Shown here: piece by piece, positions 11,280 to 20,288 of the stretch
Layout of the letters: each line of letters opens with the position of its first letter
Position numbering within the stretch: position 1 is the stretch's first letter
Assembly (NCBI GenBank): GCA_938015435.1
Contig: CALLPN010000021.1
Location: 32,645-96,644, forward strand
DNA from: an uncultured Saprospiraceae bacterium
Lineage (GTDB): Bacteria; Bacteroidota; Bacteroidia; Chitinophagales; Saprospiraceae
Direction: 5' to 3'
Length of the DNA stretch: 64,000 bases
Made by a program: the position numbers and the translations under genes
The notes under the pieces: generated by a model
Databases searched by the model: none
The model's input: the letters and a program-made list of their open reading frames with translations, nothing else
Told to the model about the DNA's origin: nothing

Positions 11280-12179
11280 ATGAGAATCGTAGACCATCTT
11301 TCTGAATTAGAATCAGAATCTATTTACATCATGCGCGAGGTTGCCTCGCAATTCGAAAACCCTGTGTTAATGTTTTCTGGTGGAAAGGATAGTATCCTAA
11401 TGGTGTACTTAGCATACAAAGCTTTTTATCCAGCGAAGATACCTTTTCCATTATTGCACATTGATACTGGACATAATTTTCCTGAGACTCTTATGTATCG
11501 AGATCAACTAGTAGAGCGTTTTGGAGCTAAGCTGGTAATTGGGTCAGTACAAGAGGCAATTGACCAAGGTATGGTTTCGGAAGAAAAAGGATTTAATGCG
11601 AGTCGTAACGGATTACAAACAACGGCTTTGCTAGAGGCATTGGAAAAAGGAAAATACGATGCTGCATTAGGTGGGGCACGAAGAGACGAGGAAAAAGCTA
11701 GAGCAAAGGAAAGATTTTTTTCTCATAGAGATGAATTTGGACAGTGGGACCCTAAAAATCAAAGACCAGAACTTTGGAATTTATTTAATGGTCGTAAAAA
11801 TATGGGAGAGCACTTTAGGGTGTTTCCAATATCAAATTGGACTGAGCTTGATGTATGGCAATATTTATCACAAGAAGAAATACCATTGCCATCTCTTTAC
11901 TTCGCTCATGAGAGACAAGTGTTTGAGCGTGAAGGTACATTGCTTGCAGATTGTGATTATATCAATAAGAGACCAGATGAGAAAGTATTTAACGAGATGG
12001 TTCGATGTAGGACAATAGGAGATATGACTTGTACTGGAGTATGGCGTTCTGAGGCCAAGACTGTAGAAGATATCATTAAGGAAGTTTCCACTACTCGTAT
12101 GACAGAAAGAGGAGGAAGAACAGATGATAAAAGAAGCGAATCCAGTATGGAGGATCGGAAAAAATTAGGATATTTTTAG
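11280..12179 (+). CDS. cysD: Sulfate adenylyltransferase subunit 2
   Basis: The ATP-sulfurylase catalytic subunit, a PAPS-reductase/N-type ATP pyrophosphatase fold making adenosine 5'-phosphosulfate (APS) from ATP and sulfate. Seen: PP-loop FSGGKDSIL (residues 32-40), HIDTGHNFPET (about 60-70), GARRDEEKARAKERFFS, and the C-terminal TERGGRTDDKRSESSMEDRK block characteristic of CysD. Length 299 is normal. Followed 14 bp later by cysN. Its place inside a polysaccharide locus suggests sulfate activation for glycan sulfation, but no APS kinase or sulfotransferase is visible in the window. Confidence 0.96.
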   Translation: MRIVDHLSELESESIYIMREVASQFENPVLMFSGGKDSILMVYLAYKAFYPAKIPFPLLHIDTGHNFPETLMYRDQLVERFGAKLVIGSVQEAIDQGMVSEEKGFNASRNGLQTTALLEALEKGKYDAALGGARRDEEKARAKERFFSHRDEFGQWDPKNQRPELWNLFNGRKNMGEHFRVFPISNWTELDVWQYLSQEEIPLPSLYFAHERQVFEREGTLLADCDYINKRPDEKVFNEMVRCRTIGDMTCTGVWRSEAKTVEDIIKEVSTTRMTERGGRTDDKRSESSMEDRKKLGYF

Positions 12180-12193
12180 ATTATAAATATACA

Positions 12194-13459
12194 ATGTCTA
12201 ATAATCATGACGGTAATGGTCTTTTGAGATTTACAACTGCAGGATCTGTAGATGATGGAAAATCTACACTCATAGGGAGATTGTTATATGACTCTAAGTC
12301 AATCTATCAAGATCAATACGAAGCGATTGAAAGAGTTAGTGAAAGACGTGGTGAAGTAGGTGTAAATCTAGCGCTACTAACTGATGGACTAAAAGCGGAA
12401 AGAGAGCAAGGTATTACTATAGATGTCGCGTATAGATATTTTTCTACGCCTAAAAGAAAATTTATTATTGCTGATACGCCTGGCCATATTCAGTATACAA
12501 GGAATATGGTGACAGGAGCGAGTACTGCTAATGTTGCGCTAATTTTAATAGATGCACGCAACGGTGTCATAGAGCAGACTAAGAGGCATGCAATTATATC
12601 TTCGTTGTTGCAGATACCTCATTTAGTGGTTTGTATCAATAAGATGGACCTTGTAGATTATTCGAAAGAACAGTATGAAAAAATAAAAAGCGAATTCGAA
12701 CAATTTGCCAGTAAGTTGGATGTAGTGGACGTTAGTTTTATTCCAATTTCGGCGCTCAAAGGTGACAATGTAGTAAGTAGATCGTCTAAAATGAGTTGGT
12801 ATGAAGGAACCACTTTAATGTATTATCTAGAAAACGTACATATCGCAAGTGATCAAAATTTAATTGATAATAGATTTCCTGTACAGTATGTAATTAGGCC
12901 ATATTCTGAAGAGCATCATGACTATAGGGGATATGCGGGTAGGGTAGCTGGAGGTACGTTCAAGGTTGGAGACAATGTAATAGCTTTGCCTTCTGGATTT
13001 GAAAGTAAGATTAAATCAATCCAAGGTCCGAAGGGTAATCAAATGGATACCATTCCGCCAGAATCAGTTACTATCCTGCTTGAAGATGATATAGACATTA
13101 GTAGAGGAGATATGATAGTTAGGCCTAATAATCAGCCTGAAGCTACACAAGACCTAGACTTGATGATATGCTGGTTTGATAATAATAAGTCTTTGGTATT
13201 GAATGGTAAATACGCCATTAGGCATAGCACCCAAGAAGCTCGTTGTATCGTAAAGGGAATTAAGTATAAGATGGATATCGAAACACTAAGTAGAGATGTA
13301 GATAATCCAGAAATAAAGGTTAATGATATCGCTAGAGTAATGCTTAGGACTACTAAGCCATTATTTGTAGATTCTTATAAGAGAAATAGAATTACAGGAA
13401 GTATTATCCTCATCGACGAATCCACAAACAATACGGTGGGGGTTGGGATGGTGATTTGA
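12194..13459 (+). CDS. cysN: Sulfate adenylyltransferase subunit 1 (GTPase)
   Basis: The EF-Tu-like GTPase partner of CysD that couples GTP hydrolysis to APS synthesis. Seen: P-loop GSVDDGKST (17-25), EREQGITID switch I (69-77), DTPGH (94-98), NKMD (149-152) and two beta-barrel domains. At 421 residues it is the stand-alone form; the C-terminal APS kinase (CysC) fusion found in many bacteria is absent, and no separate cysC is in the window. Start ATG at 12194 follows cysD closely, so the pair is co-transcribed. Confidence 0.95.
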   Translation: MSNNHDGNGLLRFTTAGSVDDGKSTLIGRLLYDSKSIYQDQYEAIERVSERRGEVGVNLALLTDGLKAEREQGITIDVAYRYFSTPKRKFIIADTPGHIQYTRNMVTGASTANVALILIDARNGVIEQTKRHAIISSLLQIPHLVVCINKMDLVDYSKEQYEKIKSEFEQFASKLDVVDVSFIPISALKGDNVVSRSSKMSWYEGTTLMYYLENVHIASDQNLIDNRFPVQYVIRPYSEEHHDYRGYAGRVAGGTFKVGDNVIALPSGFESKIKSIQGPKGNQMDTIPPESVTILLEDDIDISRGDMIVRPNNQPEATQDLDLMICWFDNNKSLVLNGKYAIRHSTQEARCIVKGIKYKMDIETLSRDVDNPEIKVNDIARVMLRTTKPLFVDSYKRNRITGSIILIDESTNNTVGVGMVI

Positions 13460-13474
13460 ATTTAAGAAGTAGAG

Positions 13475-14074
13475 ATGATAAGTAAAATAGAAAATCAGAT
13501 TCAAGTAGGGCTTCCTACTCCGTATGGGGATTTAAATATTATTGCATACGCTAAGGATTCGAGTGAATTAATGCCTCATCTTGCACTCGTTCATCCGGAT
13601 ACTAATTTTGAAAAGGTGGTCAATGTTAGAGTCCATTCAGAGTGTATGACCGGTGATGTTTTTGGTAGCTATAGATGTGAGTGTGGAGAGCAGCTTTCTT
13701 TATCTCTAGAATATATTGGAGCCAATACTGGTGTGTTGATTTATCTAAGACAGGAGGGAAGAGGTATAGGTCTAATAAATAAATTACATGCTTACGCTAA
13801 GCAGGATGAAGGGTTTGACACGGCAGAGGCTAATAAAGTTTTGGGATTTGGGTACGATGATCGAACGTATGAAGATGCAATTTCGATACTTAAAGATTTG
13901 AAAATTTCGAAGATTAATTTAATTACAAATAACCCAGATAAGATTAATGTTTTTGATACAATTGATAGTATGGAAATTATCGAAAGAATAGAAATCTTGA
14001 TAGAACCTCGAAAGGAAAATCTGAAATATTTAAAAACTAAGAAAGAAAAATTCAATCACTTTTTGGATTTATAG
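13475..14074 (+). CDS. ribA: GTP cyclohydrolase II
   Basis: A stand-alone GTP cyclohydrolase II of 199 residues, the length of E. coli RibA. It hydrolyses GTP to the pyrimidine precursor of riboflavin. Catalytic equipment looks intact: zinc ligands Cys57, Cys68 and Cys70 in RVHSEC-x10-CEC, RQEGRGIGL (92-100), the HAYAKQD segment with Tyr107, DDR ending at Arg130, and LITNNPDK in the C-terminal half. It follows cysN by 15 bp and precedes the chain-length regulator. Riboflavin genes normally lie elsewhere, and Bacteroidota usually use a fused RibBA, so this looks like an extra copy with a locus-specific role or a hitchhiker. Confidence 0.93.
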   Translation: MISKIENQIQVGLPTPYGDLNIIAYAKDSSELMPHLALVHPDTNFEKVVNVRVHSECMTGDVFGSYRCECGEQLSLSLEYIGANTGVLIYLRQEGRGIGLINKLHAYAKQDEGFDTAEANKVLGFGYDDRTYEDAISILKDLKISKINLITNNPDKINVFDTIDSMEIIERIEILIEPRKENLKYLKTKKEKFNHFLDL

Positions 14075-14134
14075 ATATATCAACGGATGATATTTTCGCA
14101 ATAGTCCCATACTCTTAAAACGAATTATTTTAAC

Positions 14135-15202
14135 ATGAATGAGAATAAAAACACTCGGAGCATAGATGATGAAATATCTTTAAAAGAACTAATTCTTAAA
14201 TGTAAGGAGATTATAATATTCATATTCGCTAGATGGTATGTTATAGCTTTTTTTAGTCTTGTATTCTGTGGTTATCAATATTATTCATACTTGAAGATAA
14301 AGTCAGAGTATACAGCAGAAACAAGGTTTATCATAGAAGGACAGAGTGGATCGGGTGATGGAATTGGTGGTTTGTTAGGCGCAATAGGCATGGGTAAGTC
14401 AAATAAGACGAACCCATATAAAATTCTCGAAGTTGGTATGTCGACCAACACATTAGTCGAGTTGCTTAATGAAAAATTGGATAATGGCAAGGGTATTGGT
14501 AATCTACTAATTGAAGAATACTTTTCTACCAAAGAAGTAGAGGGTGAACAAATGGATGAGGATTATAGATTTAAAGATAATATGAATATTGAGTCATTAG
14601 ATGAATATGGACTTTCATTGATACGTAAGTTAAAGAGCAAGGTTTGGGGAAATCCAAACCATGGTGTTGCAGGATTATTAACTTTTGAATTAGATAATGA
14701 TTCTGGTATATATTCTATTTCCGCAAAGACAGAAACGGAGGACTTAAGTCTTGGCATGTCTAAAAAGATGTATTCTTATGTAAAAGGGTTTTTTGAAGAG
14801 GATGTTTTTTTAAAACAAAAGCAATTAGGAGATATACTTACTGCAAAATCAGATAGCCTTGAATTACTTAGAAACTCAACAGTCCGAAGATTAGCAAACT
14901 TTGAAAATACTAATCGAAGCGCAGTTTCTTTTTCTTTATTGTCGGAAAAGCAAATATTGATGGCAGAGATCCAAGCAATCAATAGTGCTTATATAGAGGT
15001 AATCAAAAATAGAGAGATGAATGATGTTAGAATTAAAGATATACAACCATTGTTTATGGCTATAGATACTCCTTACAAGCCATTATCAGTTTCTAATCCA
15101 AGTTTGTTTAAGTTTCTAATTACCGGATTGTTTCTAGGAGTCTTTCTATCTGTTTTCATTCTGGTAATACGTAAGGTTTATCTAGACATTATGAATAATT
15201 AA
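14135..15202 (+). CDS. wzz: Wzz-type polysaccharide chain-length determinant
   Basis: A 355-residue polysaccharide co-polymerase. Topology seen: a cytoplasmic N-terminus of about 25 residues, transmembrane helix about 26-50, YTAETRFIIEG opening the periplasmic domain (58-68), a long acidic alpha-helical periplasmic part, a PYKPLSVSNPSLFKF motif just before the second helix (about 325-346) and a short basic tail. There is no C-terminal tyrosine kinase domain, so it is the Wzz/PCP-1-like form rather than Wzc. It sets modal length together with the Wzy-like protein at 31308. The PxxPxxP-like motif next to TM2 supports the assignment. Confidence 0.85.
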   Translation: MNENKNTRSIDDEISLKELILKCKEIIIFIFARWYVIAFFSLVFCGYQYYSYLKIKSEYTAETRFIIEGQSGSGDGIGGLLGAIGMGKSNKTNPYKILEVGMSTNTLVELLNEKLDNGKGIGNLLIEEYFSTKEVEGEQMDEDYRFKDNMNIESLDEYGLSLIRKLKSKVWGNPNHGVAGLLTFELDNDSGIYSISAKTETEDLSLGMSKKMYSYVKGFFEEDVFLKQKQLGDILTAKSDSLELLRNSTVRRLANFENTNRSAVSFSLLSEKQILMAEIQAINSAYIEVIKNREMNDVRIKDIQPLFMAIDTPYKPLSVSNPSLFKFLITGLFLGVFLSVFILVIRKVYLDIMNN

Positions 15203-15209
15203 TAAAAAT

Positions 15210-16496
15210 ATGTTTCAAGATTTATTAAGTAAGAAAAAAATTCTTAGCGTAACTGGTTTAGGTTATGTGGGATTACCATTAGCACTTGAGTTCGCTAAGT
15301 ATTTCAAAGTCATAGGACTGGATATAAATGCTGAAAGAGTAGAGTTAATGAAGCAACATATCGATCCAAGTAAAGAATTGGACAGTTCAGCTTTTGAAGA
15401 TTGTGATATCGAGTTCACTTCCAATCCAATGGAATTGAAGAGAGCTCACTTTCATATTGTAGGCGTTCCTACGGATATAGATGAGCATCGAGTACCAGAT
15501 TTAAAACCTCTTTTAGGAGCCAGTCGGAATATTGGAAAAATAATCAAGAAAGGAGATTATGTAGTATTTGAAAGTACTGTATACCCTGGATGTACCGAAG
15601 ATGATTGTGTTCCACTTATAGAAGTAGAATCTAATCTAAAGATGGGCATAGATTTTAAAGTAGGATACTCTCCAGAAAGGATTGTACCAGGCGATAAAAT
15701 TAGAACTTTTACGAAGATACTAAAGATAGTTAGTGGTTCTGACGATGAGGCTTTAGATCAAATTGATAAAGTATATAACCAAGTTTTAGATAATGGCACT
15801 TATAGAGCTTCTTCGATTAAAGTGGCCGAGGCGGCAAAAGTAATTGAGAATACTCAAAGAGATATTAACATCTCTTTGATGAACGAACTGGCAATTATTT
15901 TTGATAAAATAGGAATAGATACCACTGAAGTTATTAATGCTGCTGGATCTAAATGGAATTTCCATAAGTACACACCTGGATTAGTTGGTGGGCATTGTAT
16001 AGGTGTAGATCCATATTATCTAATGCATAAATCTAAGCAGTTGGGTCACGATCCACAAGTCATTGCAGCTGGACGAAGAGTGAATAATTATATACCTCAT
16101 TTCATAGCCAAAAGATTAGTGCAATCCTTAATCGATATGGGAAAGAATCCAGGAGACTGTAAGGTTTTGGTGATGGGTGTTACATTCAAAGAGGATGTGT
16201 CTGATATACGAAATAGCAAGGTAGCTGATCTGATAAAAGAGATTAAAGATTATTCTATTCAAGTAGATGTAGTAGATCCACATGCAAATTCGGAGGAAGT
16301 ACACGAGGAATATGGATTCCATTTGGCAGATCAGATTGGTTCAGATTATGATGCCATAGTTTTAGCAGTAGGTCATCAGGATTATAAGAAAATGAATCTT
16401 GTAGATTTTGAGAATATTTCTAATGGTGAACCATTACTATTTGATATTAAGGGTGTAAAGGATAAAAAGGATTTCGCCAACTATTGGAAATTATAA
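15210..16496 (+). CDS. UDP-N-acetylhexosamine 6-dehydrogenase (TviB/WbpO/WbpA family)
   Basis: A nucleotide-sugar dehydrogenase of 428 residues doing two NAD-dependent oxidations at C6 to give a UDP-HexNAc uronic acid. Seen: GLGYVGLP (16-23), FESTVYPGCTED (120-131), YSPERIVPGD (153-162), and GLVGGHCIGVDPYYL (257-271) with catalytic Cys263. The CIGVDPYYL form is that of TviB/WbpO, acting on UDP-GlcNAc or UDP-GalNAc. It is the only 6-dehydrogenase in the window, so it probably supplies UDP-GlcNAcA to the WbpB/E/D/I-like set 9 kb upstream. It starts eight bases after the Wzz stop. Confidence 0.93.
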   Translation: MFQDLLSKKKILSVTGLGYVGLPLALEFAKYFKVIGLDINAERVELMKQHIDPSKELDSSAFEDCDIEFTSNPMELKRAHFHIVGVPTDIDEHRVPDLKPLLGASRNIGKIIKKGDYVVFESTVYPGCTEDDCVPLIEVESNLKMGIDFKVGYSPERIVPGDKIRTFTKILKIVSGSDDEALDQIDKVYNQVLDNGTYRASSIKVAEAAKVIENTQRDINISLMNELAIIFDKIGIDTTEVINAAGSKWNFHKYTPGLVGGHCIGVDPYYLMHKSKQLGHDPQVIAAGRRVNNYIPHFIAKRLVQSLIDMGKNPGDCKVLVMGVTFKEDVSDIRNSKVADLIKEIKDYSIQVDVVDPHANSEEVHEEYGFHLADQIGSDYDAIVLAVGHQDYKKMNLVDFENISNGEPLLFDIKGVKDKKDFANYWKL

Positions 16497-16526
16497 TAAC
16501 AGTTCAGAATATTTGATTCGTACAAA

Positions 16527-17228
16527 ATGAGCAAAGGCATTCAAAAGAGATCAATAGCAATTATTCAAGCGAGAATGGGGAGTACCAGATTAAGAGCAAA
16601 GTCTCTGGGATCTATTGATGGTATTCCACTTATTAAACGCGTAGTGACTAATATTTCTCAGTTAGGTGTGGCCGATAAAATTATTGTGGCTACATCAGAT
16701 CTTGAAGAAGATGACCCATTGGCAATCTATTGTAAAGAATATCTTGGATGCGTTGTCTTTAGAGGGTCGTCCAAAGATGTTTTTTCAAGATTTTTTCAAT
16801 TAGCTAGATCTCTTAATGATGATGATACTATTTTGAGAATCACTGCCGACAACATGTTTTATCAACAAGAAGGATGCAAGGAAATTTTAAATATACATCA
16901 TGCAAATAATAATGATTATACCGGAATCAAGGGTTTGAGCCATTTGGTTTTTGAGGTTTTATCAGTATCTGTTCTTCGTAATAATGACTTTTCAAAACTT
17001 ACAGATTATGAAAGAGAACATGTTACGCCACATTTCATTACCAATCCTGAGACTTATAAGACTCAATTAGTCGAACCTGCAGAATTTAAATTGCAGCATA
17101 ATTTTGATTCTAAATTGACCGTCGATACTGCAGAAGATAGAATACGTATGGAAAAAATAATACGTGATTTCAAAACAAAAGATATACCATTTACTAAGGA
17201 CAATTTATACAATTGGCTGAAAAATTAA
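16527..17228 (+). CDS. CMP-sugar synthetase, SpsF/NeuA-like cytidylyltransferase
   Basis: A 233-residue cytidylyltransferase-superfamily protein, likely activating a nonulosonic acid with CTP. Seen: the nucleotide-binding start AIIQARMGSTRLRAKSL (about 12-28), the VATSDLEEDDPL segment, a FRGSSKDVFSRF run (about 73-84) and RITADNMF with the metal-site Asp. SpsF-type proteins stand in for NeuA/PseF in many gene sets. It opens the nonulosonate module and is followed seven bases later by the PseB-like dehydratase. Substrate is inferred from neighbours (NeuB-like at 19116). Confidence 0.83.
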   Translation: MSKGIQKRSIAIIQARMGSTRLRAKSLGSIDGIPLIKRVVTNISQLGVADKIIVATSDLEEDDPLAIYCKEYLGCVVFRGSSKDVFSRFFQLARSLNDDDTILRITADNMFYQQEGCKEILNIHHANNNDYTGIKGLSHLVFEVLSVSVLRNNDFSKLTDYEREHVTPHFITNPETYKTQLVEPAEFKLQHNFDSKLTVDTAEDRIRMEKIIRDFKTKDIPFTKDNLYNWLKN

Positions 17229-17234
17229 AACATT

Positions 17235-18254
17235 ATGAAACTTGATTTAAATAACAAATCGATACTTATTACCGGAGGAACTGGTTCTTTTGGAAAAAAA
17301 TTCATTGAAATAGTTCTTGAAAGATTTCCAGATGTAAAGAGACTAATTGTTTATTCTAGAGATGAATTGAAGCAATTTGAGATGTCCCAAAAATTTGATC
17401 CTAGAAAGATTCCAGCAATGAGATATTTTATAGGAAACGTTAGAGATAAAGATAGACTCAAAAGAGCCTGTGAAGGTGTAGATTATATCATCCATGCAGC
17501 TGCATTAAAACAAGTTCCAGCTGCGGAGTATAATCCTATGGAATGTATAAAAACTAATATTAATGGAGCGCAGAATATTATTGATGCAGCCTTAGATACG
17601 GGTGTAAAAAAGGTAGTTGCATTGTCTACGGATAAAGCGGCTGCACCATTAAATTTATACGGAGCTACAAAACTATGTTCTGATAAATTAATCATAGCTG
17701 CCAATAACATGAGAGGAGACAGAGATCTAAGTTTCTCTGTAGTTCGGTATGGTAATGTAATGGGTTCTCGTGGTTCTGTCATTCCTTTTTTCATCAACAA
17801 AAAGAAGACTGGTATATTACCGATTACAGACGAAAACATGACCAGATTTAATATCTCTCTGGAGGATAGTGTTGATATGGTTTTACATGCCTTAGATAAT
17901 GCATGGGGTGGTGAAATATTTATTCCAAAGATTCCCTCATATCGAATTACAGACTTAGCAGAAGCAATAGGACCTGAATGTACTAAGCCAGTCTTAGGTA
18001 TACGTCCAGGTGAGAAGATTCACGAGGAAATGATTACTTCATCTGATTCTTATAATACTGTTGACGTAGGAGGTTATTTTGTAATCTTGCCAGAAACTTT
18101 CAGATATACTAAGGCTGAATATATGGAAAAAACAGGTGCTGTCGAAGTACCAGATAGATTCGTATATAACTCTGGAACTAATACTGAGTGGGTTTCCGTT
18201 GAGGAAATCAGGGAGCTTATAGTTAAATTTGTAGATCCAACATTTAAAGTATAA
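17235..18254 (+). CDS. pseB: UDP-GlcNAc 4,6-dehydratase, PseB-type (inverting)
   Basis: A soluble 339-residue SDR removing water from UDP-GlcNAc to give the 4-keto-6-deoxy sugar with C5 inversion. Seen: GGTGSFG (14-20), SRDELKQFEM (41-50), the HAAALKQVPAAEYNPMECIKT region (87-107), the STDKAA motif with Asp133 and Lys134, and LYGATK with Tyr142 and Lys146. These match the Asp/Lys/Tyr set of FlaA1/PseB; the Tyr distinguishes it from the WbpM/PglF type at 41053, which has Met. It provides the 6-deoxy skeleton for the nonulosonic acid. Confidence 0.93.
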   Translation: MKLDLNNKSILITGGTGSFGKKFIEIVLERFPDVKRLIVYSRDELKQFEMSQKFDPRKIPAMRYFIGNVRDKDRLKRACEGVDYIIHAAALKQVPAAEYNPMECIKTNINGAQNIIDAALDTGVKKVVALSTDKAAAPLNLYGATKLCSDKLIIAANNMRGDRDLSFSVVRYGNVMGSRGSVIPFFINKKKTGILPITDENMTRFNISLEDSVDMVLHALDNAWGGEIFIPKIPSYRITDLAEAIGPECTKPVLGIRPGEKIHEEMITSSDSYNTVDVGGYFVILPETFRYTKAEYMEKTGAVEVPDRFVYNSGTNTEWVSVEEIRELIVKFVDPTFKV

Positions 18255-18257
18255 AAA

Positions 18258-19112
18258 TTGAAAAAAAACGTTTTAATATTAGGAATTTCTTCTTGGATAG
18301 GATCTCTGCTTGCAGATGTATATCGTGACAATGATTTTTCGGTTACTGGAACAGTTAATAGTTCTCAGATTAGTTTTAATAGAGCTATAAAAATTATTAA
18401 AATAAGTAATTCTGAATTGGATAGATATAGGAGTGTTATTACTTCTAGCGAACCTACTCTAATAATTAATTTGCTTAGAGGTGAGGACGTAGACGGATTC
18501 GAATTGCATAAATGTATTTTGAATCTTATAAATAAAAGCAATATACATTATATATATGCTTCGTCAGTTCTTGCTCTAGATGGATATAAAGGAGTGGATT
18601 TGGTAGAATCACTAGATCCTATGAGTATTTCAGATTATGGTTTGTTTAAGGCGCAATGCGAACTTGAGATAAAGAAATTTGATGTATCGCATACTATAAT
18701 TAGATTTTCTTCTGTACAGGGTTGGGTGCCTCATAAGCCAACAAGAAATCAGTCATTCTTATCCAAGTTACAGAATAATGCTTTAGTCACAGTAGATACT
18801 GGCATCATTCAAAATAGATTTCTTGCTTCTAAATTGGTAGATGTAATATATAGATTGTCACAGGATCGAATTCAAGGAGTAGTGCATATAGGAACTTCAG
18901 ATTCTTCCGAGGAATTATATTTCTTAAAAAAACAAGCAATTTTATTCGGCTATTCCGAAGAGTTAGTGGTTGCTGGAAAACAGAGGTCTGTTAATTTGGT
19001 AGCGATACCTGATCGAATATATACTCTTTATGATGATCAGTATAGATTTACAGAAGATCAAACACTTAGCGGGTTACTAAAAATTGAAGGATTAGAAAAA
19101 TATAGAAATTAA
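18258..19112 (+). CDS. RmlD-like NDP-sugar reductase/epimerase (SDR)
   Basis: A 284-residue SDR with an atypical nucleotide loop (GISSWIG, residues 9-15; the middle Gly is Ser), YASSVLALDGY around residues 100-110, catalytic-type DYGLFK with Tyr127 and Lys131, and an RFLASKLVDVIYRL segment that recalls dTDP-4-dehydrorhamnose reductase (RmlD). TTG start at 18258, three bases after the pseB stop. It occupies the place an aminotransferase (PseC) normally holds, so it probably reduces the 4-keto group of the PseB product. This substrate is inference; an epimerase role is the alternative. Confidence 0.74.
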   Translation: MKKNVLILGISSWIGSLLADVYRDNDFSVTGTVNSSQISFNRAIKIIKISNSELDRYRSVITSSEPTLIINLLRGEDVDGFELHKCILNLINKSNIHYIYASSVLALDGYKGVDLVESLDPMSISDYGLFKAQCELEIKKFDVSHTIIRFSSVQGWVPHKPTRNQSFLSKLQNNALVTVDTGIIQNRFLASKLVDVIYRLSQDRIQGVVHIGTSDSSEELYFLKKQAILFGYSEELVVAGKQRSVNLVAIPDRIYTLYDDQYRFTEDQTLSGLLKIEGLEKYRN

Positions 19113-19115
19113 GGT

Positions 19116-20288
19116 ATGACAATTAAAATAAATGAAAGATTAGTAGGAGCGCAAGAGCCTGTATATTTTATAGCAGACATTGCCTCTAATCATGGTGGAG
19201 ATCTTGTGAAGGCAAAGGAGCTAGTTCATGCATGTGCTGAGTCAAAGGTGAACGCAGTCAAAATGCAAAATTTTAATGCAGAAACAATTGTCTCTGATTT
19301 TGGATTTAAAAACCTTAATGAGGTCAAAACACATCAAAGTGAATGGAAGAATTCTGTTTATGATTCTTACAAAGCTGCGTCAATTCCTTTTGAATGGACC
19401 TTGGAGCTAAAGGAGCTCGCAGATAAGTTGGGAATGGATTACTTTACATCTCCTTATTCAATGGATATTGTGAAGGCAGTTGCTCCTTACGTATCTGCAT
19501 TCAAATTGGGTTCTGGTGATATTACTTGGCATGAAGAAATTGCCGAGATGTCAAAATATAATAAACCTGTACTAATAGCAACTGGAGCATCGAATTTGGA
19601 AGAGGTAAGGTTGGCGGTTGAAGCTGCTTCGGCATTAAATTCAGAAATCTTATTGATGCAATGTAATACGAATTATACTGCGTCAAAAGGAGAAGATGAA
19701 TCACTAACAAAAATGAGATTTTCAAACATAAATTTGAAGGTTTTAGAAACGTATAATAAATTATGGCCGTCTCTACCTTTAGGTTTGTCTGATCACACAC
19801 ATGGAGATTTGACTGTGTTGGCTGCTGTAGCATTATATAACTGTTGCGCAGTAGAAAAACACTTTACTCTTGATAGTACTCAAGTAGGGCAGGATCATTC
19901 ATTCTCAATGATGCCAAAGGAATGGTTGTCGATGGTCGATAATACGGCAACGATTAAAAGTCAACTTAATGATCAAATGAATTTTGAGGAACGTTGCAGT
20001 TTGGTGACTGAACTAGCAGATGAATCTCAGTATCTAGATCTTATTATCGGAGACGGGAAAAAAATTGTTGGCGATAATGAAAAGAATACAATCATAGTAC
20101 AAAGAAGATCAATCCGTATTAATAGACCAATGAAAGCTGGTGAAGTTATCGCAAAATCCGACCTCATAGTACTTAGGCCTTGTCCTGCAGATGCCCTTCC
20201 TCCTTACCGTATGGATGAGTTGATAGGTGGTGTTCTAAATCGTGATATTGCTCAAGGAGATCACCTTCGACTTCTTGATATCAAATAA
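19116..20288 (+). CDS. N-acetylneuraminate/pseudaminate-type synthase (NeuB/PseI family)
   Basis: A 390-residue PEP-condensing nonulosonate synthase. N-terminal TIM-barrel: IADIASNHGGDL (19-30), AVKMQNF (47-53), YFTSPYS, FKLGSGDITW, ATGASN, GLSDHTHGD and AVEKHFTLD. C-terminal SAF (antifreeze-like) domain from about residue 320, with RRSIRINRPMKAGE and a closing L-R-L-L-D segment. It joins PEP to a free six-carbon sugar released by the PseG-like hydrolase two genes on. NeuB, PseI and LegI cannot be separated by eye. Placed after PseB and a reductase, the substrate is most likely a 6-deoxy-HexNAc. Confidence 0.93.
   Translation: MTIKINERLVGAQEPVYFIADIASNHGGDLVKAKELVHACAESKVNAVKMQNFNAETIVSDFGFKNLNEVKTHQSEWKNSVYDSYKAASIPFEWTLELKELADKLGMDYFTSPYSMDIVKAVAPYVSAFKLGSGDITWHEEIAEMSKYNKPVLIATGASNLEEVRLAVEAASALNSEILLMQCNTNYTASKGEDESLTKMRFSNINLKVLETYNKLWPSLPLGLSDHTHGDLTVLAAVALYNCCAVEKHFTLDSTQVGQDHSFSMMPKEWLSMVDNTATIKSQLNDQMNFEERCSLVTELADESQYLDLIIGDGKKIVGDNEKNTIIVQRRSIRINRPMKAGEVIAKSDLIVLRPCPADALPPYRMDELIGGVLNRDIAQGDHLRLLDIK

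Noticed and set aside
11671..12018. Alternative-frame open reading frame inside cysD
   Set aside because: It lies entirely within the conserved CysD coding sequence in another frame and resembles no protein family.
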